Below are positions 45,693 to 55,206 of a stretch of DNA of 64,000 nucleotides, piece after piece (positions within the stretch are counted from its first letter, which is position 1; each line of letters opens with the position of its first letter). A program made the position numbers and the translations under genes. Below the pieces are notes generated by a model. That model was given only the letters and a program-made list of their open reading frames with translations, did no database searches and was not told where the DNA came from. The stretch is from Solirubrobacterales bacterium 67-14 (GTDB lineage: Bacteria > Actinomycetota > Thermoleophilia > Solirubrobacterales > 70-9). The stretch spans positions 730,103 through 794,102 of the forward strand of contig MKST01000011.1 in NCBI GenBank assembly GCA_001897355.1, written 5' to 3'.

Positions 45693-47367
45693 TCTCGCGA
45701 AAGGTTCCGTCACGGAGTTCGAGCACCCGGTCGAAGGCATCCGGGTCGGCCAGGGTGTGGGTGATCACCAGAATGCCGCAGCCCTGGTTGCGTCGGTCGA
45801 CCAGGCGGCGTTCCAATGCCGCCGCGCCGACCGGGTCGAGGTGCGCGGTCGGTTCGTCGAAGATCAGGAAGCGGGCCCGCGAGAGGAAGGCGCGGGCCGC
45901 GGCGATGCGCTGGCGCTGGCCGCCGGAGACCTTCGCCCCGTCCTCGCCCACAGTCGCGTCGATCCCGTCCGGCAGCGAGTTGATCCAATCCTCCAGCCCG
46001 GCCTCGGCCAGGGCTTCGGTGATCCGTTCACGGTCGGCCTCGGGCCGGCCCAGCTTCACGTTCTCGGCGATGGTGGTGTTGAACAGATAGGCGTCCTGCG
46101 GCGCCAGCCGGACCGCCTCGCGCAGCTCCTCCTGGTCGAGATCCCGCAGGTCGGTGCCGCCGAAGGTGATCCGGCCCTCGTCCGGATCGCGAAAGCGGAC
46201 CAGAAGTTCGGCCAGGGTGCTCTTGCCGATCCCGCTGGGACCGGTCAGGGCGACCGCCTCGCCGGGGGCGAGCTCCAGCTCGGCCCGGTCCAGCAGCAAC
46301 CCGTCACCGCCCGGGTAGGCGAACCCGACCTTTTCGAGCCGGATCGGGCCGCCGGCCGGGATCGGCCGCGGGTGGTCGAGGTCGATCACCGGCACCGGCC
46401 GTTCGGTGACTTCTTCGATCCGACCGGCCGCCGCGTCGGTCGCGTCGATCACCGCCGCGGCCTGGCTGAGCGGGGTGATCGCCTCGAACGAAGCCATGGC
46501 CAAGAGGGCCAAGGCGGCGAGCATGACCCCGTTCAGCTCGCCGGAATGGACGGCCGGGATCGCCGCCGCGGTGACCGCGACCGCGGCCCCCACCGCCAGC
46601 AGGGTCCCGAGGCCTTCGGCGAGGCCGCCGCTCATCGCGTCGCGGAGCTGCAGCGAAAGCAGTTCCGCATCATCGTCCGTGGCGCGCCTGAGCCAGTCCT
46701 CTTCGCGGCCGGCCACCGCGATCTCGGCCCCGCCGAAGGCGATCTCGTGCAGGTCGCCGGCCAGGTGGCCGCGGGCCCGGGCCTGCCGACGACCGGCGTG
46801 GCGGGCCGCCCAGCGGGTCAGCGCGGGGGCGGCAATGCCGCCGAGCAGCAGCATGACGGCGAGGACCAGGCCGGCCATCGGCAGGATGACCGAGGCCAGC
46901 GCGACGCAGAAGACGGAACAGAAGATCGCGACCAGCGGCGGCGAGAGCGCCCGCAGGTAGACGTCCTGGAGCCGGTCGACGTCGCCGACGAAGCGGCTCA
47001 TCAGGTCGGCCCGGCGCGAACCGTCGATGCCGGCCGGGACCAGCGGGATCAAGCGGTCGAAGAAACGGCCACGGAGGTCGGTCAAGGTCCGGAAGGCGAG
47101 GTCGTGGGAGCTCAGCCTCTCGCCGTATCGCAGCAGGGCGCGGGAGATCCCGAAGAAGCGGACGCTGACGATCGCCACGGTCAGGGAGAGGATCTCGGGT
47201 CGCTGGGCGGCACGGCTGATCAGGTACCCCGAGGCGGTGAGCAGGCCGACCGCGGCGAGCACGGTGCCGGTCGCGAGCAACACCGAAAGCGCGAAGAAGC
47301 GCCAGCGGTTCCGGGTCGCCAGGGCGGCGCGGCCGAGCGGGGTCCGCTGAAGGCGGGCGGTGATCAT
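45661..47367 (-). CDS. cydC: Thiol-reductant ABC exporter subunit CydC
   Basis: 568 residues: an N-terminal six-helix membrane domain and a C-terminal ATPase with Walker A GPSGIGKST, signature VSGGQRQRIA and Walker B LIFDEPTAHLD. With CydD it exports glutathione or cysteine-type thiols and is needed for cytochrome bd assembly. The ATG at 47367 overlaps the cydD stop by four bases. An open frame extending to 48030 lies in the wrong frame of cydD and is not part of the protein. Its 3' end overlaps the histidine kinase gene tail-to-tail. Confidence 0.93.
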   Translation of the reverse strand: MITARLQRTPLGRAALATRNRWRFFALSVLLATGTVLAAVGLLTASGYLISRAAQRPEILSLTVAIVSVRFFGISRALLRYGERLSSHDLAFRTLTDLRGRFFDRLIPLVPAGIDGSRRADLMSRFVGDVDRLQDVYLRALSPPLVAIFCSVFCVALASVILPMAGLVLAVMLLLGGIAAPALTRWAARHAGRRQARARGHLAGDLHEIAFGGAEIAVAGREEDWLRRATDDDAELLSLQLRDAMSGGLAEGLGTLLAVGAAVAVTAAAIPAVHSGELNGVMLAALALLAMASFEAITPLSQAAAVIDATDAAAGRIEEVTERPVPVIDLDHPRPIPAGGPIRLEKVGFAYPGGDGLLLDRAELELAPGEAVALTGPSGIGKSTLAELLVRFRDPDEGRITFGGTDLRDLDQEELREAVRLAPQDAYLFNTTIAENVKLGRPEADRERITEALAEAGLEDWINSLPDGIDATVGEDGAKVSGGQRQRIAAARAFLSRARFLIFDEPTAHLDPVGAAALERRLVDRRNQGCGILVITHTLADPDAFDRVLELRDGTFREIRDGGPGGRR

Positions 47368-49076
47368 GCCGCCACCCTTTCGCTCAGGCCGTGGCCGTCG
47401 AGGACCAGGGTCCGGTCGGCTCGGGCGATCGGTTCCTCCCGGTGGGAGATGATCAGCGCGGTGCGGTCCCTGGCCGCCTCGTTGATCGCCTCGGAGAGCT
47501 CGCTTTCGGTCTGGTGGTCGAGGTGCGCGGTCGGCTCGTCGAGGATCAGCAGGGGCGCCTCGGAAAGCAGTGCGCGGGCGAGGGCGATGCGCTGGGCCTG
47601 GCCGGCCGAGAGGCGCCGGCCACCTTCGCCGACCATCGTCTCGAGACCGTCCGGCAAGCCGGCGACGAGGTCGCCGAGCACGGCGACCCCGATCGCCTCG
47701 GCCAGCCGCTGGTCGCTCGCCCGCGGATTGAAGAGGCGCAGGTTGTCGGCCAGGGTGGCGGCGAAGATGGTCGGCCGCTGGGGCACCCAGGCGATCCGGC
47801 TCCGCCAATCTCGCGGTTCGACCGCGGCCAAGTCCACCCCGCCGCAGACGATCCGGCCCGCGGCCGGTTCGGCCAGCCGCAGGAGCAGCGAGGCCAGCGT
47901 GCTCTTGCCGCCCCCGCTGGGGCCGACCAGGGCGACCTTCTCGCCGGGCGCAAGCTCGAGGTCGACCGACTCCAGCACCCGCTCCCGACCCGGCCACGCA
48001 TATGAAATGCCCTCCATGGCAACCGACCAACGGGCCGGGTCGGGAGCGGGTACTGGTTCGGCCGGCGCGGTCACCGCCGCCGGCTGGTCGATCACCTCGA
48101 AAATCCGTTCGGCCGCCGCCATGCCGTCGGCGCTGGCGTGGAACTGCGCGCCGAGCTGCCGCAGCGGCAGGTAGAGCTCCGGTGCGAGAAGCAGCACGGT
48201 CAGGCCCGCCACCAGCTCGAGGTGACCATCCGCGAGTTGGATCCCGATCGCCGTGGCGACCATCGCCACCCCGATCATCGCCAGCAACTCCAGCACCAGC
48301 GAAGAGAGGAATCCGATCCGCAGCGCCCCCATGGTCTCGCGCCGGTACTCCTCGCCGACCGCCTCGATCGACCCGGCCTGGGAGTAGGCCTGGCTGTTGG
48401 CCCTCAGGGTGGCCAGGCCACCGACCAGATCCAGGAAATGGGAAGAAAGGCGGGACATGCGCTCCCAGCGCTTGCGGGTCCGCTGCTCGGTCAGCAGGCC
48501 GATCAGCACCATGAAGAGGATGATCAAGGGTGCCGTGACCGCGAGGATGATCGCCGATTCCCAGTTGTAGCGGACCACCCAGGCCAGCACAGCGATCGGC
48601 ACGATGCCGGCCAGCACCGCCTGCGGCAGGTAGCGGGCGAAGTAGTTCTCCAGCGCAGCCACCCCGTCGATCGCGGAACTGACCAGGTCGCCGCTCTGCT
48701 GGTCCTGCAGGGCGCCGGGCCGGTTCAGCAGCAGGTGGCGGGAGAGTCTTTGCCGCAGTTCCGACATCACCCGGGCGGCGCCGAAACGGCCGGCGCTCTC
48801 GAAGCCGGCCGAGGCCAGCCCCCGGCCGGCTGAGATCACGGCCAGCCAGGCCAGCAGCGGGGCGACCTCGGCGAAGGACTCGCCATCCATGAAGACGCCG
48901 GCGATCACCCGCGCCAGCAGGGTTGCCTGAGCGATGACCAGGACGGCCTGGATGAAACCCAGGCCGACCGTGACGATCAGATGGTTGCGGGCGACGCGGC
49001 TGGAGCGAACCAGGCGCCGCTGGGTTTCACGAGCCTGCCGGCTCGCCCCCGGTGCCCTGGTCTGAGCCTGAGCCAC
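47364..49076 (-). CDS. cydD: Thiol-reductant ABC exporter subunit CydD
   Basis: 570 residues. The membrane domain (about residues 30-320) is followed by the ATPase with GPSGGGKST, LSAGQAQRIALARALL and LILDEPTAHLD. The first 25 residues are a basic cytosolic tail. It overlaps cydB by 50 bases at its start and cydC by four at its end, which ties the four genes into one unit with the order A-B-D-C that is common in actinobacteria. Confidence 0.93.
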   Translation of the reverse strand: MAQAQTRAPGASRQARETQRRLVRSSRVARNHLIVTVGLGFIQAVLVIAQATLLARVIAGVFMDGESFAEVAPLLAWLAVISAGRGLASAGFESAGRFGAARVMSELRQRLSRHLLLNRPGALQDQQSGDLVSSAIDGVAALENYFARYLPQAVLAGIVPIAVLAWVVRYNWESAIILAVTAPLIILFMVLIGLLTEQRTRKRWERMSRLSSHFLDLVGGLATLRANSQAYSQAGSIEAVGEEYRRETMGALRIGFLSSLVLELLAMIGVAMVATAIGIQLADGHLELVAGLTVLLLAPELYLPLRQLGAQFHASADGMAAAERIFEVIDQPAAVTAPAEPVPAPDPARWSVAMEGISYAWPGRERVLESVDLELAPGEKVALVGPSGGGKSTLASLLLRLAEPAAGRIVCGGVDLAAVEPRDWRSRIAWVPQRPTIFAATLADNLRLFNPRASDQRLAEAIGVAVLGDLVAGLPDGLETMVGEGGRRLSAGQAQRIALARALLSEAPLLILDEPTAHLDHQTESELSEAINEAARDRTALIISHREEPIARADRTLVLDGHGLSERVAA

Positions 49077-50151
49077 CCGCGGCCTCCTTCTTCTTGTCGA
49101 GCAGGTCCAGCGGCGTCTTCACGTCGCCCACGCCCTCGGCCGAGAGCCGGTGACGGAACACCCAGTAGGTCCAGGCCTGGTAGAGCAGGACCACCGGCAC
49201 CAACAGCACCGCGACCACGGTCATCACGGTCAGCGTGTAGTTGGTCGAACTGGCCACGTTCAGGCTCATGTCGTAGGCCGAACTGACGCTGGAGACCATG
49301 GCGTTCGGGAACAGGTCGATGAACTGGGCGATGAAGTAGAAGGCGATGCCGACCGCCGTGCCGGCAAAGGCCTTTTGCGGCTGGGTCTTCGCCTTGAGCG
49401 CGGCGAAGACGAAGGCGGCCACCGCGATCGCCGCGGCGATCAGGGAAAGGATCTCCAGCGAGTCCTGCCGAATCAGGGTCCAGGCCATGAACAGGGTGGC
49501 CAGGCCGGCCGCGACCGGGGTCGCCTTGACCGCCATCGCCTGGGCCTTCCGGCGCACCTCCCCTTCGGTTCGCGCTTCGAGGAAGAGCGCCCCGTGAGCG
49601 AAGAAGATCGCCAGCGAGGCGACGCCGCCGAGCAGTGCGTAGATCGAGAGCAGGTCGAAGAAGTTGCCGACGTACTCGAGCGAGTCGACCCCGTTGGTGG
49701 CGACCGGTTCGATCGGCGTCCCGCCGATGATGTTGGCCCAGGCCACGCCCCAGAGCAGGGCGGGCACGAGGCTGCCGAGTGCGATGCACCATTCCCAGCC
49801 ATTCCGCCAGGCGGCGGAGTCGCGCTTGCCCCACATCTCGAAGCCGACGTTGCGGACGATCAGGGCGACCAGGATCCCGAACAGGGCGATGTAGAAGCCG
49901 GAGAAGAGGGTCGCGTACCACTCGGGGAAGGCGGCGAAGGTGGCGCCGCCGGCGACGATCAGCCAGACCTCGTTGCCGTCCCAGACCGGCCCGATCGTGT
50001 GCAGGATGGTCCGCTTCTCGTCGTTGCCGCGGCCGATCAGCTTCATCAACATGCCGACGCCGAAGTCGAAGCCTTCGAGGATCAGGTAGCCGATCCAGAG
50101 GATCGAGATCAGCAGGAACCAGACGAACTGGAGTGTTGTTGTGTCTTCCAT
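49027..50151 (-). CDS. cydB: Cytochrome bd ubiquinol/menaquinol oxidase subunit II
   Basis: A 374-residue membrane protein with about eight or nine helices. It begins with the conserved TLQFVWFLLISILWIGYLIL and EGFDFGVGMLMKL, followed by GPVWDGNEVWLIVAGGATFA and AFPEWYATLFSGFYIAL, all hallmarks of CydB. The C-terminal 35 residues are polar. It starts 18 bases after cydA. It supports the oxidase heme centre held by CydA. Confidence 0.95.
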   Translation of the reverse strand: MEDTTTLQFVWFLLISILWIGYLILEGFDFGVGMLMKLIGRGNDEKRTILHTIGPVWDGNEVWLIVAGGATFAAFPEWYATLFSGFYIALFGILVALIVRNVGFEMWGKRDSAAWRNGWEWCIALGSLVPALLWGVAWANIIGGTPIEPVATNGVDSLEYVGNFFDLLSIYALLGGVASLAIFFAHGALFLEARTEGEVRRKAQAMAVKATPVAAGLATLFMAWTLIRQDSLEILSLIAAAIAVAAFVFAALKAKTQPQKAFAGTAVGIAFYFIAQFIDLFPNAMVSSVSSAYDMSLNVASSTNYTLTVMTVVAVLLVPVVLLYQAWTYWVFRHRLSAEGVGDVKTPLDLLDKKKEAAGGSGSDQGTGGEPAGS

Positions 50152-50169
50152 CAGTCTTCCTCCGGGCTC

Positions 50170-51612
50170 CTAGTAGGCCATTCCCAGGTAGGGCTTGTCT
50201 TCGTCGCCTTCCTCGATTTCGGCCGGGCCCTTGCTGGCCGTCTTGAAGAAGAGCTTCCCGGCGAACACCGCCAGCACCCCGTAGAGCAGCGTGAACCCGA
50301 CCAGGGTCAGCCAGACCTCACCGGAGCTCACGGTCGGCGAGTTGGCGTCCTGGGTTCTGAGCAGGCCGAACACCACCCAGGGTTGACGGCCCATCTCGGT
50401 GAAGATCCAGCCGGCCGCGGCGGCGATGAAGGGCAGCGAGGCGGCGGGCAGCGCGACCTTCAGGAAACGGCGCGAGTCGGCCAGTTTGCCCCTGCGATTC
50501 AACCACCAGCCGACCAGGCCGAACAGGGCCAGGGCGAAGCCGCAGCCGAGCATCACGCGCCAGGACCAGTAGGCGACCCAGACGATCGGGGCGTAGTCCA
50601 TGTCCTTGAACTCGGACCCGAGGTAGTCGGGGCTGTCCGGGTCACCGAAGCGTTGGCGGTACTCGTCGTTCAGGTTGTTGACGCCCTTGACCTCGGAATC
50701 GGGCTTGCCGGTCATGATGAAGGAGAGGGCGTTGGGCAGCTTGACGTTGCGGTTGGTTTCTTCCGGGTTGCCCTTGAACTCACCGGTCGCGAAGAGCGAG
50801 AGCCCGACCCCGCTCTCGGTCTTGAAGACCGCGTCGGCGGCAGCCATCTTCATCGGCTGCTGCTCGCTCATCAGGATCCCGTTGAAGTGCCCGACGGCCA
50901 GGGTCGCCAGGCCGGCGACCGCGAGGCTCGGCAGGGCGATCTTCATCGAACCACTGAAGACCTCGACCTCGTTCTTCTTCAGCAGGTGCCAGGCGGAGAT
51001 GCCGGCGATCACCATGCCGCCGGTCAGGGCCGCGGCCAGCATCGTGTGGGTCATCGCGTAGAGCGCGGTGCTGTTGGTGAGGACGTCCCAGATCGAGGTC
51101 AGCTCGACCTTGCCGGTCGCCTTGTTCAGCTCGTAGCCGACCGGGTGCTGCATCCAGGAGTTGGCGGCCAGGATGAAGAAGGCGGAGAGCATGGTCGAGA
51201 GCGACACCGCCCACATGCAGGCCAGGTGGACCTTCTCCGAGAGCCGGCCCCAGCCGAAGATCCAGAGGCCGAGGAAGGTCGACTCGACGAAGAAGGCAGC
51301 CAGCCCTTCCATCGCCAGCGGCGCCCCGAAGATGTCACCGACGAAACGGGAGTACTGCGACCAGTTCATGCCGAACTGGAATTCCTGGACCAGGCCGGTC
51401 GCGACACCGAGGGCGAAGGAGATCAGCATCAGCTTGCCCCAGAAACGGGTCGCCCGCAGCCACTTCTCTTCCTTCGTCCGGTACCAGCGGGTCTGGTACC
51501 AGGCGGTGAAGAAGGCCAGCCCGATCGTGAGCGGCACGAAGATGAAGTGGTAGAGGGTCGTGATCCCGAACTGCCACCGGGCCAGTTCGAGGCTGGTCAT
51601 CGCAATAGTCAT
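50170..51612 (-). CDS. cydA: Cytochrome bd oxidase subunit I
   Basis: 480 residues, nine helices expected. LARWQFGITTLYHFIFVPLT carries the heme b595 histidine near the N-terminus. SRFVGDIFGAPLAMEGLAAF precedes the FFVESTFLGLW region. GRQPWVVFGLLRT is the GRxPW signature at the quinone side, and the Q-loop is of the shorter, non-E. coli type. The ATG at 51612 has an AAGG site seven bases upstream. The bd oxidase reduces oxygen to water at high affinity. It is first in cydABDC. Confidence 0.95.
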   Translation of the reverse strand: MTIAMTSLELARWQFGITTLYHFIFVPLTIGLAFFTAWYQTRWYRTKEEKWLRATRFWGKLMLISFALGVATGLVQEFQFGMNWSQYSRFVGDIFGAPLAMEGLAAFFVESTFLGLWIFGWGRLSEKVHLACMWAVSLSTMLSAFFILAANSWMQHPVGYELNKATGKVELTSIWDVLTNSTALYAMTHTMLAAALTGGMVIAGISAWHLLKKNEVEVFSGSMKIALPSLAVAGLATLAVGHFNGILMSEQQPMKMAAADAVFKTESGVGLSLFATGEFKGNPEETNRNVKLPNALSFIMTGKPDSEVKGVNNLNDEYRQRFGDPDSPDYLGSEFKDMDYAPIVWVAYWSWRVMLGCGFALALFGLVGWWLNRRGKLADSRRFLKVALPAASLPFIAAAAGWIFTEMGRQPWVVFGLLRTQDANSPTVSSGEVWLTLVGFTLLYGVLAVFAGKLFFKTASKGPAEIEEGDEDKPYLGMAY

Positions 51613-51725
51613 CGGCACACCTTCATGGGACCAGATTAGCCCGGCGAGACGACAAAATCATGCGGAAAATCACTTCAGTACTTGCGGGCAATTACTGAGG
51701 CCCGAGCAGCCCGAGCGGACCCCGC

Positions 51726-52421
51726 TCAGCGAGGGCAGCGACCGGCGTCGTGAAGTGCCTTGCGATAGCGGCGCATCGAGGCGTGGCGGAAGTCGCCGTG
51801 GGTCTGGTTCTTCATCGACGGGACCAGTTCCCGGTGGAAGCGCGAGCTGAGGCTCTCGTTGTGGCCGATCACGTCGCCGATCGCGATTCCGTAACGGCAA
51901 CGCAACCACTTGGTCAGCCGGACGGAGGCCCGCATTTGGTGGTGGTTCCCGAGCACGTCCCCGTCCCGGTAACCGGTGTGTTCGATCCCGATCGCCACGT
52001 GGTTGAGGCCGACCGTGTGGCGGCAGCGGATCCCCAGGGGCACCAGCTGCACCACCCTGCCCTGTCCCGAAACCACGAAATGGGAGCAGGTGTTGGGCAG
52101 CTCGTGGAACTCGGGGTCGGGCCGGTCCGGCGCGAAGGAGTGGATCACCTGGGCAACGGTGGAGGCCACGGCGACGTGTTCGACGATCTGGCGGGGGTGC
52201 TTCAGCCGCCAGGCCCGCACCCCGTAGTGACGGAGCGAGTAGCTGGCCATCTGGTGCTTGCGCTTCGCCCCGAAGGGAATGAAGCGCTGGTGGATCCAGG
52301 ATGGGATCTTCTGTGGCGACGCCGCGCTGCCCGCCGGCTCGGAGGCCGTGCCGACGCCAGGCTGAGCGGCCAGCCCGACGGCCAGGGCTGCTGCGACCGC
52401 GGCCGTGACCAGTCGCCTCAT
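51726..52421 (-). CDS. Secreted N-acetylmuramoyl-L-alanine amidase (Amidase_2 / PGRP fold)
   Basis: 231 residues with a signal peptide (MRRLVTAAVAAALAVGLAAQ). The amidase fold is marked by QIVEHVAVASTVAQVIHSF, NTCSHFVVSGQGRVVQLVPL, HVAIGIEHTGYRDGD and VIGHNESLSS, and by KNQTHGDFRHASM with the last metal-ligand region. It cuts the link between the sugar strand and the peptide of peptidoglycan. It begins 20 bases after the L,D-transpeptidase stop, so the two wall enzymes are probably made together. Start ATG at 52421. Confidence 0.83.
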   Translation of the reverse strand: MRRLVTAAVAAALAVGLAAQPGVGTASEPAGSAASPQKIPSWIHQRFIPFGAKRKHQMASYSLRHYGVRAWRLKHPRQIVEHVAVASTVAQVIHSFAPDRPDPEFHELPNTCSHFVVSGQGRVVQLVPLGIRCRHTVGLNHVAIGIEHTGYRDGDVLGNHHQMRASVRLTKWLRCRYGIAIGDVIGHNESLSSRFHRELVPSMKNQTHGDFRHASMRRYRKALHDAGRCPR

Positions 52422-52440
52422 GCCGATCCCGCCTTCGGGA

Positions 52441-53568
52441 TCAGTCGGCCGATGCCGGCGCGGCCGGGTCCAAGCCACCGGTCGGGCCGAGGTCCGGGCC
52501 GAGATCGCCGCCCGCCTGCTTCACCTTGTAGCCGGCGACCTTCCCGCGGAAGGCGTTGCCGAAGGTGTAGACGGGCATCCCGATCTCGGTGATGTTGTAG
52601 ATCCGCGGCTGGTCCGAGATGAAGGTCCGGAGGCAGCCGTGGCTGGCCGGGTAGTCCGGCACCGAGGCATAGCCGTGGGTCGCGTACCCGCGGATGAAGT
52701 AGGACGAGTAGTACATCCCGTGCGAATTCATCCCCGGTTCTTTCCAGTAGAAGCTGTAGGTACCGAGGATGGTCGGCGTCGACGCCTTTCCGGAGGCGAT
52801 CGGGAAGATCGCGTAGGGACGCTTGCCCTTGGAGAAGACGATGACCTGCTTCGAAAGCGGCGCTTCCATGTGGTCGCCGAGGCTGGGGCGCCGGACGTGG
52901 TAGCCGCCGTTGCCGTTGAAGACCCGCTGGACGATCGTCTTCGAGGCGCGGGCGTTCCGCGACATGTCGTTCAGCTTGCGGTAGGCGAGCACGGCCCGCT
53001 CCATCTTGCCGTTGAAGCAGCGGCCCTGAGCCGGGACCAGGGCGAGTCGGTTCAGCGCCTTGCGGAAGCCGGCGACCACGCGGCCGCACTGGTCGTGGGC
53101 CAGCCCGACGTAGCGGACCCGCCATGACTTGTGGTCGGTCGTGTCCTTGCCGACCGCCTTCTTGCCGGCCTTGCCCCAGTACTTGGCGCGCACCCCGTAG
53201 CGGTTGCCTCCGCGCATGCGGATCGCCGCGGTGAAGGTCCCGTAGTTCTTGCCCGCCTTGTGGACCTTGACCGTGCGGGTCGAGAACCGCTTGCCGTCCT
53301 TGTAGAAGTAGACCTTGACCTTCTGCAGGTTCCGGAATGGCTTGAGCGAACCCTTGACCGTCACCTTGTTCATGACGGTGGCCTGATGGTTCTTGAGCCC
53401 GAGCACCCTGATCTTGACCGTGGCCTTGGCCGGCCCGTCGTCCGGGGCGGCGCCGCCGTTGGCGGCCTGGGCATTGGTGGCGATCAGGAAGAAGCCGGCG
53501 AGAGCGCAGGCCAGGGCCAATGCGATGCCAGTGCGGTTGGTCATTTCAGTCAGCTTTCGGACGTGCAA
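52441..53568 (-). CDS. Secreted L,D-transpeptidase (YkuD family) with basic N-terminal module
   Basis: 375 residues. The TTG at 53568 has an AGGAG site six bases upstream and gives an export signal (TNRTGIALALACALAGFFLI). Residues about 45-150 are a Lys-rich beta module. Residues about 155-215 resemble a peptidoglycan-binding helical domain. The YkuD domain ends with the catalytic ASHGCLRTF motif (His310, Cys312). It makes 3-3 crosslinks in peptidoglycan or attaches proteins. An alternative ATG at 53544 would shorten the signal peptide and lacks a good ribosome site. Confidence 0.87.
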   Translation of the reverse strand: MHVRKLTEMTNRTGIALALACALAGFFLIATNAQAANGGAAPDDGPAKATVKIRVLGLKNHQATVMNKVTVKGSLKPFRNLQKVKVYFYKDGKRFSTRTVKVHKAGKNYGTFTAAIRMRGGNRYGVRAKYWGKAGKKAVGKDTTDHKSWRVRYVGLAHDQCGRVVAGFRKALNRLALVPAQGRCFNGKMERAVLAYRKLNDMSRNARASKTIVQRVFNGNGGYHVRRPSLGDHMEAPLSKQVIVFSKGKRPYAIFPIASGKASTPTILGTYSFYWKEPGMNSHGMYYSSYFIRGYATHGYASVPDYPASHGCLRTFISDQPRIYNITEIGMPVYTFGNAFRGKVAGYKVKQAGGDLGPDLGPTGGLDPAAPASAD

Positions 53569-53622
53569 GGAATGCTCCTGCGATTCGGCGACAAGTCCCG
53601 GAATTGTAGAGATGCAGCCGGT

Positions 53623-55206
53623 TCAAGCCACCGGCGAGGCGGCTTCGGCAATTTCGGCTGCCTCCTGGGTCTGCTCGTCGATCGATTCGGCCTTGTCGCC
53701 GATCATCAGGAAGGCGACCAGCACGCCGACCACCGCGACCCCGACCGAAAGGGTCATGGCATGGGTCAGGCCGTAGATGAAGGCATCGTGGCCGATCGGG
53801 ATCAGTTGCTTGGCCTGGGCGGCCGAGACCCCGTCGATGTGGGGCGCCCCACCGGTCAGCTGGTGGGCGAAATCGGAACGATCGCTGGCGCTGAGCAGGG
53901 CCGCGTCGGGGTTCGAGGCCAGCCGGTCCTTCGCCTCGCTCTGGAAGAGCGCACCCAGCGCGGCGACGCCGAAGGTGCCGCCGACCATGCGGAACATCGA
54001 GAGCACGCCCGAGGCGACCCCGGCCTTGGTCTTCGGCACGGCGTTCATCGCCGCGGTCGACATCGGCGACATGGTCAGGCCGATGCCGGCCCCGAGGATG
54101 ATGAAGCTGGGCAGCACGTCGCTGAAGGTGGTGCCGTCGGTGATCTGCGAAAACAGATACAGCGAGAGGGCGATCAGGGCCATCCCCACCACGATCGGCC
54201 AGCGCGGGCCGATCCGGTCGGCGAGTCGGCCGGAGATCGGCGCCGCGACCATGATCACCAGGGTCGTCGGCAGGAACCTGACCCCGGCTTCGAGGGCGCT
54301 GTAACCCAGGATGTTCTGCATGTACAAGGCGAGGAAGAAGAAGACGCCCATCATCGCGAAGGAGATGATGAAGGCGACCACCACCGAGCCGATGAAGTTC
54401 CGGCTCTTGAAGAGCGAGAACTCGATGATCGGCGCGCTGACCCGGTTCTCGGTGACGATGAAGGCGACCAGGCTGACGATCGAGACCGCGATCAGGCTGA
54501 TCACCGCGGTCGAGTCCCAGCCCCAGCTGTTGCCTTCGATCAGGGCGAGCACCAGGGAGGTGAGGCTGATCGTGGCGATCCCGACGCCGGCGTAGTCCAC
54601 CTTGCGGCCGACCGTGGTGTCGCGCGACTCGCGGACCACGAAGAGGGCGGCCATCACGGCGAGGATGCCGACCGGCAGGTTGATGTAGAAGATCGAGCGC
54701 CAGGAGACGTGCTCGGTCAGGAAGCCGCCGAGCACCGGGCCGACCGCGAGGGCGAGGGCCGAGACCCCGGCCCAGGTGCCGATCGCCTTGCCCCGCTCCG
54801 AGGGCGGGAAGGCGTCGGTGATGATCGAGAGGGTGCCGGGCATCATGAAGGCGGCACCGATCCCCTGGAGCACGCGGCTGGCGACCAGGGCGAAGTTGCT
54901 GGGGGCGAAGCCGGCCGTGGTCGAGGCGGCGGTGAAGATGATCACGCCGAAGACGAAGGCCTTGCGCCGGCCGAAGATGTCACCGATCCGGCCGCCGACC
55001 GCGAGCAGCACCGCGAAGGAGAGCGTGTAGCCGTTGACGATCCATTCCAGCCCGGAGATCGAGGTGTCGAGGTCGCGCTGGATCGAGGGCAGGGCGACGT
55101 TCACGACGGTGTTGTCGAGCATCACCATGAACAGCGCCAGGCACATCGCGCCCAGCGTCCACCACTTGCGGTTCTCGTCGGTAATCAGGTGCTGGTATCG
55201 GCTCAC
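53623..55206 (-). CDS. MFS multidrug exporter, DHA2 family (EmrB/QacA type)
   Basis: 527 residues with 14 membrane helices expected. It shows the family motif in LALFMVMLDNTVVNVALPSI, motif A GGRIGDIFGRRKAFVFGV, and motif C in GVSALALAVGPVLGGFLTEH. The Asp in MLDNTVVNVALP is a conserved membrane-embedded residue of QacA-type antiporters. It would export lipophilic drugs against protons. The ATG overlaps the marR stop by four bases, so it is controlled by the operator at 55813-55841. Confidence 0.93.
   Translation of the reverse strand: MSRYQHLITDENRKWWTLGAMCLALFMVMLDNTVVNVALPSIQRDLDTSISGLEWIVNGYTLSFAVLLAVGGRIGDIFGRRKAFVFGVIIFTAASTTAGFAPSNFALVASRVLQGIGAAFMMPGTLSIITDAFPPSERGKAIGTWAGVSALALAVGPVLGGFLTEHVSWRSIFYINLPVGILAVMAALFVVRESRDTTVGRKVDYAGVGIATISLTSLVLALIEGNSWGWDSTAVISLIAVSIVSLVAFIVTENRVSAPIIEFSLFKSRNFIGSVVVAFIISFAMMGVFFFLALYMQNILGYSALEAGVRFLPTTLVIMVAAPISGRLADRIGPRWPIVVGMALIALSLYLFSQITDGTTFSDVLPSFIILGAGIGLTMSPMSTAAMNAVPKTKAGVASGVLSMFRMVGGTFGVAALGALFQSEAKDRLASNPDAALLSASDRSDFAHQLTGGAPHIDGVSAAQAKQLIPIGHDAFIYGLTHAMTLSVGVAVVGVLVAFLMIGDKAESIDEQTQEAAEIAEAASPVA

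Noticed and set aside
47368-48030. Upstream extension of the cydC frame
   Set aside because: It reads an alternative frame of cydD and has shadow-like composition; the ATG at 47367 overlaps the cydD stop as expected.
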